From positions 248,001-312,000 of the forward strand of contig NZ_CP104208.1 in NCBI RefSeq assembly GCF_026230175.1: a DNA stretch of 64,000 bases, in the 5' to 3' direction. Every line of letters begins with the position of its first letter. Within the stretch, counting starts at the first letter, position 1. The DNA is from Desulfovibrio mangrovi. GTDB lineage: Bacteria > Desulfobacterota > Desulfovibrionia > Desulfovibrionales > Desulfovibrionaceae. Of this stretch, positions 56,457 to 63,898 are shown piece after piece. Below the pieces are notes generated by a model. That model saw only the letters and a program-made list of their open reading frames with translations, was not told where the DNA came from and ran no database searches. Made by a program: the position numbers and the translations under genes.

Positions 56457-56655
56457 GGTGATCACCTCCTACTAATACCGCCAGAAATAACAGTTCCTGC
56501 GCCAGAGTCTGGAGCTTGACCGAGCCTTCGACCAGTTGTGCCGGTTGCGCCATGGGCACGCCGCGCTCGCGCCAGTCACATGCCATGGTGGCTATCTCGC
56601 CAAGTTGCTCCCATACGAGGGGAAGCTGCGATTGTACGGTTGACTCATCTGCCAT
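56443..56655 (-). CDS. Hypothetical small protein of the element
   Basis: 70 residues, acidic to neutral, predicted helical (VWEQLGEIATMACDWRERG, SVKLQTLAQELLFLAVLVGG). No known domain. A strong GGAGG precedes the ATG at 56655, and the 3' end overlaps the next gene's start, so it is likely translated and coupled. Confidence 0.65.
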   Translation of the reverse strand: MADESTVQSQLPLVWEQLGEIATMACDWRERGVPMAQPAQLVEGSVKLQTLAQELLFLAVLVGGDHHADD

Positions 56656-56803
56656 GGTGTTGCCTCCGTTCCTTGAGCTGCATGAACCATATGCCCAGCT
56701 GCATGCCGCCGATGCTGACGATGAGCACAAGCATGACACCGCAGAAGATGAGCATGAGCGGATCATGTGAGAGTTTTTCAAGAAGTCGGCCTGATGCGTG
56801 CAT
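56645..56803 (-). CDS. Small single-pass membrane protein of the element
   Basis: 52 residues. One membrane helix (LMLIFCGVMLVLIVSIGGM, 16-34) is followed by a basic end (KERRQHHGR). No known family. A GGAGG site before the ATG at 56803 supports translation. Overlaps the next gene's start by 11 bases. Could be a holin-like or entry-exclusion peptide, but that is not supported further. Confidence 0.6.
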   Translation of the reverse strand: MHASGRLLEKLSHDPLMLIFCGVMLVLIVSIGGMQLGIWFMQLKERRQHHGR

Positions 56804-56987
56804 GGGTGCCTCCTTCAGGGATGAAGCCCAGCTTTGTGCGGTGCCTGTCACGTATGGCGGCAAGGTGCGCCTTCAGGACAATGAGTGTGCAGTGGTCGGC
56901 ACCGCATATGCCTTGCATTCTGGAAAGGGCGTTGATTTGCCGTTCTATCCGGTAGACCTGTTTCAATATGGCTGCAGAGGGTTCCAT
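56778..56987 (-). CDS. Hypothetical small protein of the element
   Basis: 69 residues, basic, helical (IERQINALSRMQGICGAD, LKAHLAAIRDRHRTKLGF). No known domain. GGAGG is five bases upstream of the ATG at 56987. Overlaps the next gene downstream, as its neighbours do. Confidence 0.62.
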   Translation of the reverse strand: MEPSAAILKQVYRIERQINALSRMQGICGADHCTLIVLKAHLAAIRDRHRTKLGFIPEGGTHARIRPTS

Positions 56988-57006
56988 GATGCCTCCTCGC
57001 GTGTGG

Positions 57007-57213
57007 TCATTGCGGCGGGCAGGGTTCCGGCATCTCGATCTGGGCAACGCCTCGTTTATCCACTGTCAGTATTGCCCCGTTGCGGGCCAGCTCCTGCCAT
57101 TCACCATTGCACTGCTTACTGCGCAGATCGTCGGAAAGGGCGGCGGCAAGCAGGTGCAGCTCAAAGGGATTGGGAGTGCGTTCGGTATCCATGGGAAAGG
57201 CAACAGCACTCAT
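57007..57213 (-). CDS. Hypothetical small protein of the element
   Basis: 68 residues. Body FELHLLAAALSDDLRSKQCN and a C terminus VAQIEMPEPCPPQ. No recognisable family. GGAGG precedes the ATG, which overlaps the stop of the CII-like gene by four bases, suggesting coupling. Confidence 0.62.
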   Translation of the reverse strand: MSAVAFPMDTERTPNPFELHLLAAALSDDLRSKQCNGEWQELARNGAILTVDKRGVAQIEMPEPCPPQ

Positions 57214-57689
57214 TGGGTGCCTCCTTCTCCGTCGACCAGGCGGAGCAGGGTGAGGATGGCCTGCAGGGCCTCATAGCCTTCCTTGGCAATGCGTTGCTGT
57301 TCTTTGGAATCAATGAAGTCGTTTTGCAGTGCGTCGTGGATCTCGCCCATGAGGTCTCCGAACTCCTTCACACAGGCCAAGGCCTGCCGTTCGGTTTTCT
57401 CCGCAAGCTTGCCGCCCTTGGGCAGCTTGACGAACACGCCATGGCGAGCGCCCGCAATGTAGTGGGCGGGCTGGTCGGAATCGACAATGTCCATGAGGGG
57501 AATGAGCTGCTGCAGCCCGAACTTGTGCGTGTCTATGGCTGCGTTCAGCTCGTTCATCAGTGTGGGGTAGGCCTTGCCCAGCCGCTCGGCCACCTGTTCT
57601 GCCGTCAGCCCGCTGGGAGCGTGCTTGACCAGGTCCTGCAGCAGGTCGAGCAGGCTGTCGTACATGCGCTGGTTGCGTGGTGTTGCCAT
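57210..57689 (-). CDS. Phage regulatory CII (CP76-like) family protein
   Basis: 159 residues. The N-terminal MYDSLLDLLQDLVKH with TAEQVAERLGKAYPTLMNELN is helix-turn-helix-like, and the C-terminal half is helical (LAEKTERQALACVKEFGDLMGEIHDALQ). This matches the phage regulatory CII family seen in prophages of this bacterial group. It probably controls lysogeny together with the CI-like protein transcribed in the other direction. ATG at 57689 with GGAG upstream. It is first in the minus-strand cassette that runs to the integrase. Confidence 0.72.
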   Translation of the reverse strand: MATPRNQRMYDSLLDLLQDLVKHAPSGLTAEQVAERLGKAYPTLMNELNAAIDTHKFGLQQLIPLMDIVDSDQPAHYIAGARHGVFVKLPKGGKLAEKTERQALACVKEFGDLMGEIHDALQNDFIDSKEQQRIAKEGYEALQAILTLLRLVDGEGGTQ

Positions 57690-57810
57690 GAGAAAAACTC
57701 CTTCTGATTCTCGTTGATTCATGCATGGGGTGGCTTGCTATGAAAGTGTTGAGCCCGTACGAATGAAAGAACGAAACTGGTGACGAAAACTGCTACAGCG
57801 AGGTGCGACA

Positions 57811-58089
57811 ATGCCAAAGAAGACGGGGTTTACTTTTGAGCAACATCAGGAGTGGGGAAGCCGTATGCGTTCGGCCATGGCCGAACTTGAAATGCTGCAT
57901 GGAGAGTTGGTTGCCGAATATACCCAGAAAACGAATGCACTGAAGGTTGCAGGCAAAGCGCTGCATGCCCTTGATGCATGGCGTAATGAGATGGATAAGT
58001 TGGTGTATAGCGAGAACCGCACCCGCGATAACGCAGAGCTTGCTCAGTGCTACTACGGCGCAACGTCCAGCTGGATACGTGGGGAGTAG
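57811..58089 (+). CDS. Hypothetical protein of the element
   Basis: 92 residues, helical (MRSAMAELEMLHGELVAEYTQK). No known domain. GAGG is upstream of the ATG. It is an isolated plus-strand gene inside a minus-strand region and may be a separately expressed accessory gene. Confidence 0.6.
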   Translation: MPKKTGFTFEQHQEWGSRMRSAMAELEMLHGELVAEYTQKTNALKVAGKALHALDAWRNEMDKLVYSENRTRDNAELAQCYYGATSSWIRGE

Positions 58090-58103
58090 CGACGGTTGCA
58101 TGG

Positions 58104-58454
58104 CTAATCCCCTTTATAGGATGCGACTTCTTTGAGCAGTGCTGAAAGAAGGGGGAGCAGGCTTTCTGTGGTTTCCCCTGCTTCGCATTCTGCGCTGTCC
58201 CATTCCCATACGGTGGGAATGGAGAGCTCAGTTGGCGTGTCTGTGAGAATGAGTGTGTGCCGCACGGTAACTGTGAGGCGGTCACCAACCAGAGACAGGT
58301 TGGCTATCGTTCGTAGTATGCGGTTTTCTTCACGCCGGAGTGATGCTTTGTCGAAATCCCAATGCATGGCGCTGTGCTTCAGAATCTCCCTGCCATTGTG
58401 CCTGAAGCCGTAGGCGAGGAAGAGCGCCCGAATGCGCTTCATGATGCTGTTCAT
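58104..58454 (-). CDS. Hypothetical protein of the element
   Basis: 116 residues, mixed alpha/beta, basic N terminus (MNSIMKRIRALFLAYGFRH), then strands (RLTVTVRHTLILTDTP). No family recognised. Its ATG overlaps the stop of the upstream HTH gene as ATGA, so it is translationally coupled to it. Confidence 0.65.
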   Translation of the reverse strand: MNSIMKRIRALFLAYGFRHNGREILKHSAMHWDFDKASLRREENRILRTIANLSLVGDRLTVTVRHTLILTDTPTELSIPTVWEWDSAECEAGETTESLLPLLSALLKEVASYKGD

Positions 58455-58720
58455 TGCATGTCCCTCTTTCTCGGCTTCGGTCCGGGCGGAACATCCTTTG
58501 CCTCGGGCAGAAGCTCGGCAGGCAGGATGGAAGAAAGCTGCCGGTGCCGGTAGGTGGGAATGTGGGCACTGCGCAGCATGCGCAAGGCCGTGGAACGGGA
58601 AACGCCTAGTTTGTCCCCTATGCTGGCATAGGAAGACCCGATTCGATTCAGGTAAACCTCTAGCTTTTCAGTTCGCGTTAAATCATTTACAAGCTCGGGA
58701 ATCGGTGTAACAGGTTGCAT
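58451..58720 (-). CDS. HTH DNA-binding protein of the element
   Basis: 89 residues with a helix-turn-helix at about 32-52 (YASIGDKLGVSRSTALRMLRSA), typical of small phage or plasmid regulators, and a basic tail PGPKPRKRD. GAGG precedes the ATG at 58720. It is divergent from the CI-like repressor across a 124-base control region, so it may be the Cro-like partner. Confidence 0.7.
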   Translation of the reverse strand: MQPVTPIPELVNDLTRTEKLEVYLNRIGSSYASIGDKLGVSRSTALRMLRSAHIPTYRHRQLSSILPAELLPEAKDVPPGPKPRKRDMQ

Positions 58721-58844
58721 AGTTTCACCTCGTACTTGTTAGTTTTTTAGGGCACTGGCGGTGCCCTTACTCGTCTTGTGTTCTGTTCTAATAATGAAAC
58801 TGATAGTTCTAATTTTAGAACCAGTCAACGTAAAATGAGAATTT
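58721..58844. promoter_or_regulatory. Divergent control region with paired operator palindromes
   Basis: GTTCTAA-TT-TTAGAAC is a perfect 7-base inverted repeat at 58806-58821. A weaker half-conserved copy (GTTCTAA-TA-ATGAAAC) at 58785-58800 begins exactly 21 bases before it, two DNA turns. A small GGGCAC/GTGCCC hairpin is at 58750-58766. The layout suits a phage repressor operator. Confidence 0.72.
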
Positions 58845-59222
58845 ATGGCGTATGAAATTGATATTCCGTCTTTTAGAGAAAGATTGCGGCATGTTATAAG
58901 TGAGCTTGGAGTGACGGACCAAGAGTTCGCAGCAGTCGGAAACGTGTCAAAATCCACGCTTTCTGGCTATTTTAGTTCTGAACGTCAGCCGAAGGCTGAA
59001 TCTTTGGCTCTTTGGGTTGCCCATTATGGGATCGATGCAAACTGGCTTCTGCTTGGTGAAGGCGAGATGAAGAGGGGCTCGGAGGAGCTTTCCGAGTTTG
59101 AAAGGACTGATCCCATAGCCCAGCGCATGCGTTATGCCGTTCGCCTCATGAAAGAGCACGGCGGCTCACCAGAAGAGATACGCACGGCCATCACGCTGGC
59201 CCTGAAAGGGGCTGAGGCGTGA
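58845..59222 (+). CDS. CI-like phage repressor (Bet v 1-free, XRE-type HTH)
   Basis: 125 residues. The N-terminal helix-turn-helix (RERLRHVISELGVTDQEFAAVG, VSKSTLSGYFSSERQPKAESL) is followed by WLLLGEGEMK, the usual linker in phage repressors of the P2 CI or SocA-like type. The C-terminal part is helical and short, with no LexA-type peptidase, so inactivation by RecA is unlikely. It has its own perfect palindrome upstream and a strong terminator downstream. Confidence 0.85.
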   Translation: MAYEIDIPSFRERLRHVISELGVTDQEFAAVGNVSKSTLSGYFSSERQPKAESLALWVAHYGIDANWLLLGEGEMKRGSEELSEFERTDPIAQRMRYAVRLMKEHGGSPEEIRTAITLALKGAEA

Positions 59223-59252
59223 GTGGGCTGATGAGATAGAATAAGAAATGAG

Positions 59253-59278
59253 AAAACCCGGCGGATGCCGGGTTTTTT
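59253..59278 (+). terminator. Terminator after the CI-like gene
   Basis: A 10-bp stem AAAACCCGGC/GCCGGGTTTT with loop GGAT, then TTG. Confidence 0.92.
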
Positions 59279-59405
59279 GTTGGAGTAAATAGGTATGTAA
59301 TTGGGGCTTTTCAGGGAAAGGAGTATGGGGTATGCGATAGATAAAAGTGCAACATGTTGATGTATCCACTTGGACCTAGAAAACCTGTCACAGGGTGGGG
59401 AAGTC

Positions 59406-60068
59406 ATGAGTGAGAAACAGTTGGGACTCTTTGGTGGCGCAGAAGCTTCAAAAACGAGGAAGAAGGGAAACAAGGCTTCCTTGTGTTTTTCAGAAGCAAG
59501 CTTGCAGCAGGAGTTTGTTGGAATTCTTCAAGGTATTGTGGCTGACGGTGAAGTGAACTTTCGGGAGGCCGAGTACCTTTGTTCATGGCTCGAAAAACGT
59601 GGACAGTTGGAAAATGTATGGCTCTCACGGCTCTGGTATGCACGTCTCAAGCGCATTCTTAGTGATGACAAGCTGGACGTCATCGAGTGCCAAGAGCTTA
59701 TTGAGGCTATTCGTTTGGAAGCGAATGCTAAGGCGGTTGTTCTACCTCATCCAATACCGGAAAGCGTGTGCTATGACTCGGAGTGCACAATGCCCGAAGG
59801 AAACCATTTCCTACTGACTGGCACGTTTCGGGTTGGAAAGCGCGACTACTGCGAGCGGATCATTAAGCAGCGTGGTGGACTGCTCGGGGCCCGTAAAGAT
59901 GATGGTTATACCTTAATCGTTGGTAGCTTGGGTTTCGCCGGGCGGGAAGGCTTTGAGCCCTCCGGTAAGCTTGCAACCGCGATGCGGTATCGCGATGAGG
60001 GAGCGCCGGTGTCGATCGTTTCGGAGTCTACTTGGTGGGAAACGGTAAGTGAGCCTTTTGTGTTTTGA
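59406..60068 (+). CDS. TerB-like/BRCT two-domain protein
   Basis: 220 residues. The N-terminal helical region (about 35-105) carries two acidic loops ADGEVN and SDDKLD with FREAEYL and IECQELI, in the manner of TerB-like metal-binding repeats. Residues 133-212 form a BRCT domain: NHFLLTGTFRVGKRDYCERI, RGGLLG, YTLIVGS, GAPVSIVSESTWWE. It resembles the C-terminal BRCT of NAD-dependent ligases. The combination suggests a DNA-damage or DNA-end sensing role. ATG at 59406; GGGG upstream. Cargo of the element, no homologue named. Confidence 0.72.
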   Translation: MSEKQLGLFGGAEASKTRKKGNKASLCFSEASLQQEFVGILQGIVADGEVNFREAEYLCSWLEKRGQLENVWLSRLWYARLKRILSDDKLDVIECQELIEAIRLEANAKAVVLPHPIPESVCYDSECTMPEGNHFLLTGTFRVGKRDYCERIIKQRGGLLGARKDDGYTLIVGSLGFAGREGFEPSGKLATAMRYRDEGAPVSIVSESTWWETVSEPFVF

Positions 60069-60094
60069 CCTTATCGATTTTTAAGGAGCTAGTA

Positions 60095-60277
60095 ATGAGT
60101 AGGGAAACATGTCCCAACTGTGGGAGAGTTTGGAAACTTTCGAGTATGAAGATACCAATGCGTGAAAAGGATAGCATTAAGTGCCTCTGTGGGCACGAGT
60201 TGCACAGATGGAATGGTGGTGTGACGTGGGATGCCGAATTGGTGGAGGATGTACCTTCGCAAAACGGTGAGCAATAG
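60095..60277 (+). CDS. Zinc-ribbon small protein
   Basis: 60 residues with CPNCG (6-10) and CLCG (30-33), a two-pair zinc ribbon, then HRWNGGVTWDAELV. AAGGAG lies eight bases before the ATG. It follows the BRCT protein with 26 bases between and is likely cotranscribed. It may bind nucleic acid. Confidence 0.72.
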   Translation: MSRETCPNCGRVWKLSSMKIPMREKDSIKCLCGHELHRWNGGVTWDAELVEDVPSQNGEQ

Positions 60278-60359
60278 TGTCATTTTATGTAGATTTTGGT
60301 GGCAGCTTCTAAATCGATTTGGAGATATTGTTATTTGGACTGTATAATTGGAGTGATTT

Positions 60360-60851
60360 ATGAGGATGAATGAACAGCAGGATGCTGCCCTGAAGCTGCT
60401 AGTAGCTATGTTAGCTCCCAGCGCGCGAGACAATAGGGATACTCGGTTGCTTTGCTGTCCAGAGCGAGATGTTGTTCATTCTAGTTTGCGTGAGAGTCCT
60501 TTATTCTGCGGATGGTGTTTTCGAGTTGATACCTGTTTTCTGGACCCTCTGGACATTAAATACCAGCAACGTGCAGTGAACAAGGTGAAGTATGATGTTT
60601 GGACGCAAGGGTCTGCATTCAGTTTTAAGGTTGGTCATACTTTTTATCGGAAAGACGGGCAGATGCTGATTCAGGTGCACGACGCAAAGGAATCTGTTCC
60701 CGGGCGAGCCGAAAGCGAGCGTGATTCAGGGTACGTGCTTGTCCAGTGCTATGAACCGAATAATGGACCAACCAAATGGAAGACTGCAGAGACGTTCGGC
60801 ATGACGCAGGATGAATTCGTTCGCTACTTGATTGCTGGGGATGTTGGGTAG
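60360..60851 (+). CDS. Hypothetical protein with Cys/His-rich N-terminal part
   Basis: 163 residues. It has cysteines in RLLCCPERDVVHSS, LFCGWCFRVDTC and VQCY. There is also a central strand-rich part (FSFKVGHTFYRKDGQMLIQVHDAK), and the C terminus is FGMTQDEFVRYLI. No domain recognised. Upstream GGAG lies before the ATG. It shows no contact with neighbours beyond a shared orientation. Confidence 0.62.
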   Translation: MRMNEQQDAALKLLVAMLAPSARDNRDTRLLCCPERDVVHSSLRESPLFCGWCFRVDTCFLDPLDIKYQQRAVNKVKYDVWTQGSAFSFKVGHTFYRKDGQMLIQVHDAKESVPGRAESERDSGYVLVQCYEPNNGPTKWKTAETFGMTQDEFVRYLIAGDVG

Positions 60852-61006
60852 GGGAATATTCGATATTCCTTTGCTTCAATATTACATCTATTGTTAGTGG
60901 TGGTGCACTCTTTTTTGCAGCATTCCTATGGCGTTGTGGCTGCGTTAGTCCTGAATGGGGAGTAGGCTTGGGCTTCGTTCTTCTTAAAGGGGGGGGTGTT
61001 GACGAT

Positions 61007-61025
61007 TTGCTGCAACATGGTGCAA
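61007..61025 (+). promoter_or_regulatory. Inverted repeat upstream of the ParB-like gene (candidate operator or centromere)
   Basis: An imperfect 19-base palindrome, TTGC-TGCAACATGGT-GCAA, 40 bases before the ATG and next to a TTGACG -35-like element. Such sites are where ParB-type proteins bind, but this is a single copy and unproven. Confidence 0.4.
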
Positions 61026-61064
61026 TATAAATCTTAATTTGTTTTTTAAATAAATGGAGGAATC

Positions 61065-61898
61065 ATGTCTGAACTTATTGCGAAAGATGCAGAAGTTGTT
61101 CTCATTTCTTTGAGTAAATTAGAAATTCGCCCTTCACAGCACCGTGTAGAGAAGACTTTTGCTGATATCGAGGAACTTGCCGAAAACATTAAGGTTGTAG
61201 GTCTTATGCACCCTATCATTGTGGCGCCGATGAGCGAGGGGCGTTACGAAGTGGTAGCGGGACAAAGGCGTTTGTTGGCAGTAAAAAAAATTGGTTGGGA
61301 AAAAATTCCGGCACGTGTGGTTCGTGCTGACTTAACGGACTCGGAGAAATATATAGCTTCTGGTGTGGAGAATTTATTAAGACGCCAAACTTCTGAAGCT
61401 GAAGATATTCAGTGGGCAACAAAGCTTTATAAGATGTATGGAAATGTTAAGATTGTTTCTGATAAAACTGGTATGAGTCAGGCAAGAGTAAGGTCTTTGA
61501 TAAAATATGACAGACTTATTCCTGAGTTAAAGAGATTGGTAGATGATGAAGGTGTGGATCTTAAAGTTGCAATTAAAGCTCAGGATGCTGCAACGGGAGT
61601 TGATGGTAATGTGAGTACCGATGACGCTATTTCATATGCTCGTGAAATGAAAAAACTTGCAGGATCTCAGGTTGATCATATTACTCGTATTGCAAAACAG
61701 AATCCTGGAGTCTCTGCTAAAGAAGTTATTGATAAGGGTAAGGAAGCCCCTGTTGCAAAGCGTTTTCAGGTTACAATCGGTGCAAATGAATATGAGGCTT
61801 TGGAAAAAATGGCCCAAAGTGAAGGTGTCGGTGCAGCTGAGGTAGCGACTGAGTTGATTACAGGGGGGTTAAAGAGCAAAGGATATCTTGATGAGTAG
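61065..61898 (+). CDS. ParB-like DNA-binding protein with RHH-like C terminus
   Basis: 277 residues. The N-terminal ParB/Sulfiredoxin domain (about 10-110) has AGQRRLLAVKKIG (GQRR 66-69, the CTP-binding motif position) and ENLLRRQTSEAED (102-114). Residues 120-160 form the helix-turn-helix (MYGNVKIVSDKTGMSQARVRSLIKY). The C terminus (about 230-277; RFQVTIGANEYEALEKMAQSEG) resembles a ribbon-helix-helix and replaces the usual dimerisation domain. GGAGG precedes the ATG. No ParA is nearby, so classical partitioning is doubtful. Confidence 0.86.
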   Translation: MSELIAKDAEVVLISLSKLEIRPSQHRVEKTFADIEELAENIKVVGLMHPIIVAPMSEGRYEVVAGQRRLLAVKKIGWEKIPARVVRADLTDSEKYIASGVENLLRRQTSEAEDIQWATKLYKMYGNVKIVSDKTGMSQARVRSLIKYDRLIPELKRLVDDEGVDLKVAIKAQDAATGVDGNVSTDDAISYAREMKKLAGSQVDHITRIAKQNPGVSAKEVIDKGKEAPVAKRFQVTIGANEYEALEKMAQSEGVGAAEVATELITGGLKSKGYLDE

Positions 61899-62580
61899 GG
61901 ATGCTATTTTGCGGGTGTTGTCCGAGAACCAGTGGAGGGATTTGCAGCTCTCGATAGATGTAAGGACGAAGAATAGAAGGCTTAATCCTGTCCAGGTTTC
62001 GTGGATGCTAAACCTTTTGAGAGATCATAATATTAGTCTTGCAGAGATCGCTGAGGCCCTGCTGATTAAAGGGACCTCTTTGCTTCATAAGTTTATTTCC
62101 TTGAAACGCCTTCCTGAGTCTGTGGTGCCTTTGATTACGTTTGGAAGTGGTGTGGGAGTGATTTCGTTTTCAGCAGCTGTTGAGATTGCAAAATTGACAA
62201 ACGTCGATGAAATGGAGGTGTTGGCGAGAGATGTTGTCACTAATTCTAGAACAAAAGGAGAAGTTGTTGCAATAGTTCAAAGATGTAGAAAGGGTGGCGT
62301 GCCGTTGGAGGTGGCCATAGAAGAGATAGATCATATGCGTCCGGTTGTTGAAACTTACCATGTTTTCGTAGGACGCCTTGCTGAGGGAGATTGGGGTAAG
62401 GAGAAGGATGTTTTGAGAAAGCAGCTTGCGGGTTTGTTTGGTGCAAAGAATGTCATTAGCGTGAGTATTGTTGGATGTCAGTTTTCTTTTGTTTTGGCTG
62501 AGGAGGCTGCGAAGAGTCCAAGTGCAAAATATCTAAGATCTGAGTGTTTGGAAGGGTTTGTGTCCGGTCTGATTTCTTAG
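61891..62580 (+). CDS. ParB/RepB-like HTH protein lacking the N-terminal ParB domain
   Basis: 229 residues with LNPVQVSWMLNLLRDHNISLAEIAEALLIK and SLLHKFISLKRLPESVVPL, the helix-turn-helix core of ParB relatives, and ISFSAAVEIAKL. The C-terminal third (TYHVFVGRLAEGDWGKEKDVLRKQL) has no match I recognise. Its ATG lies inside the end of the first ParB-like gene (overlap of 8 bases), showing co-expression; the two may form a heteromer. Confidence 0.72.
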   Translation: MSRDAILRVLSENQWRDLQLSIDVRTKNRRLNPVQVSWMLNLLRDHNISLAEIAEALLIKGTSLLHKFISLKRLPESVVPLITFGSGVGVISFSAAVEIAKLTNVDEMEVLARDVVTNSRTKGEVVAIVQRCRKGGVPLEVAIEEIDHMRPVVETYHVFVGRLAEGDWGKEKDVLRKQLAGLFGAKNVISVSIVGCQFSFVLAEEAAKSPSAKYLRSECLEGFVSGLIS

Positions 62581-62591
62581 TTGAGGAGTCT

Positions 62592-63623
62592 ATGTTGTTA
62601 AACGTTGGTGTTGATGTAGACGGGTGTATTAATCTGGGAGACCGAGTCTGTTGTGATGGTTTTAATGCAGATTCATCTATTCGTATTCAGACGCATGCGC
62701 ATTTAGATCACATGCATAATTTTGAAAAAAGCAAGGCTTTTCAAAAGATAATAATGTCAGCTGCAACCTATGAAATGCTTCTACCTGATCATCCTGATTT
62801 GGAGTTTCGTAGGTCTCAAGTTGTCTGTTGTTCTACGAACGGCGCTATGAATAATGTTGACGGTGTAGCTGTATCGCTATTTTCTACTGGCCACATGTTG
62901 GGAGGGGTGATGCCCCTGGTTAACTATGATGGTTCGTTTCTTCTCTACTCCTCAGACTTTTCATGGCCATTGCCGGGAGTGTCTCTGCCCAGAGTTGATT
63001 ATCTGATTGTTGATGCAACTTACGGTGAGCCAGGTAAAAATTTTCGTTTCTCTCATGAGGAGGTTGTTGAAAGCTTTTCTTCATTGATAAAAAGGTTGTC
63101 ACGAAAGGGAAATGTGTTGGTTGTTGGGCATAGGGGGAGAGTGGAATATGCTGTTTCAGTAATTTCTAAGAATTATACTATTCCGATAGTTTGTTCAAAA
63201 AGGATTTGCAAAACCCTTCATGTGTATAGGAAGTATCTTAACTTCTCCGGTAGGGTATATGAAATGGGGAGCGTGGAGGCTACCGAAGTGCTGTCTTCAG
63301 GAGGGGCTGTCGTATTTTGTACATCCAGAGAAAGGCTTGATGAGTATTGTGTAGATTTTAAGGATAAGGTTGAGTTGTCTTTATTCCATGGAAGTAAAAA
63401 AGAGTGTGTTACTTCAAATGGATCACAGCACTATGTGTCTTTTACGGATCATGCTGATTTTCAAGGGACTGTGTCTTTAATTGAATCTGTTTCACCAAAG
63501 GTTGTCATTGTTGACAGCTCGAGAGGCGATAAGACATCTGCTGCTAAGTTGTCTGAATATATTAGCCGAACTATGAATATTAAATCTGAGTTTATGCTTG
63601 GAGGTAAGCGTGTCGTTGTTTAG
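62592..63623 (+). CDS. Beta-CASP metallo-beta-lactamase nuclease
   Basis: 343 residues. It has the metal site H35-x-H37-x-D39-H40 (THAHLDHMHN), H101 (FSTGHMLGG), D122 (LLYSSDFSW), then VDATYGEP (141-147). The beta-CASP part carries LVVGHRGR and FCTSRERLDEY. The closing segment FTDHADFQGTV (H287) and PKVVIVDSS is the C-terminal motif of RNase J, CPSF73 and Artemis-like nucleases. All metal ligands are present, so nuclease activity on DNA or RNA is expected. GAGGAG precedes the ATG. It follows the ParB-like pair with 11 bases between. Confidence 0.88.
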   Translation: MLLNVGVDVDGCINLGDRVCCDGFNADSSIRIQTHAHLDHMHNFEKSKAFQKIIMSAATYEMLLPDHPDLEFRRSQVVCCSTNGAMNNVDGVAVSLFSTGHMLGGVMPLVNYDGSFLLYSSDFSWPLPGVSLPRVDYLIVDATYGEPGKNFRFSHEEVVESFSSLIKRLSRKGNVLVVGHRGRVEYAVSVISKNYTIPIVCSKRICKTLHVYRKYLNFSGRVYEMGSVEATEVLSSGGAVVFCTSRERLDEYCVDFKDKVELSLFHGSKKECVTSNGSQHYVSFTDHADFQGTVSLIESVSPKVVIVDSSRGDKTSAAKLSEYISRTMNIKSEFMLGGKRVVV

Positions 63624-63870
63624 TGATTTTCCTATTTCAGATTATTATAAAGGGTTTATTCGCGAGGCAAGGACTGTTAAAAATAGCGGAAGGTGGTGGA
63701 CAGCACTTTTGTTGATTCAAGATCCTAAGACGAACGAGAATTTTGTGGGCCTTTATAAATGGCAATTTGATGGTCATGTTTGGAAAACCCGAAAAAAGTT
63801 TGAAATTCGTGGAAGTAGCGATTTGAGGACAGTTATTGAAGTTTTAGAGGAGTATGAAAAGTTTATTTAA
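63610..63870 (+). CDS. Small protein at the end of the ParB-nuclease operon
   Basis: 86 residues starting at GTG (63610) with GGAGG four to five bases upstream; a TTG at 63598 gives four more residues but lacks good spacing. Overlaps the nuclease gene by 14 bases, so translation is coupled. It is aromatic- and basic-rich (SGRWWTALLLIQDPKTNENF, FDGHVWKTRKKFEIR) and looks like a small beta-rich protein followed by a C-terminal helix. No known domain. A nuclease inhibitor or an RNA/DNA adaptor is possible but unsupported. Confidence 0.7.
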   Translation: MSLFSDFPISDYYKGFIREARTVKNSGRWWTALLLIQDPKTNENFVGLYKWQFDGHVWKTRKKFEIRGSSDLRTVIEVLEEYEKFI

Positions 63871-63898
63871 ATAGGTGTATTGATTGTGCTATTGAGGT

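Noticed and set aside
56538-57707. 389-codon plus-strand frame through the small-gene cassette
   Set aside because: Low-complexity and Met/Ser/Arg-rich; the minus-strand genes each have a GGAGG and proper starts, this frame has none.
61065-61898. Plasmid-type parAB partition locus
   Set aside because: No ParA/Walker ATPase gene adjacent and no array of centromere repeats visible.
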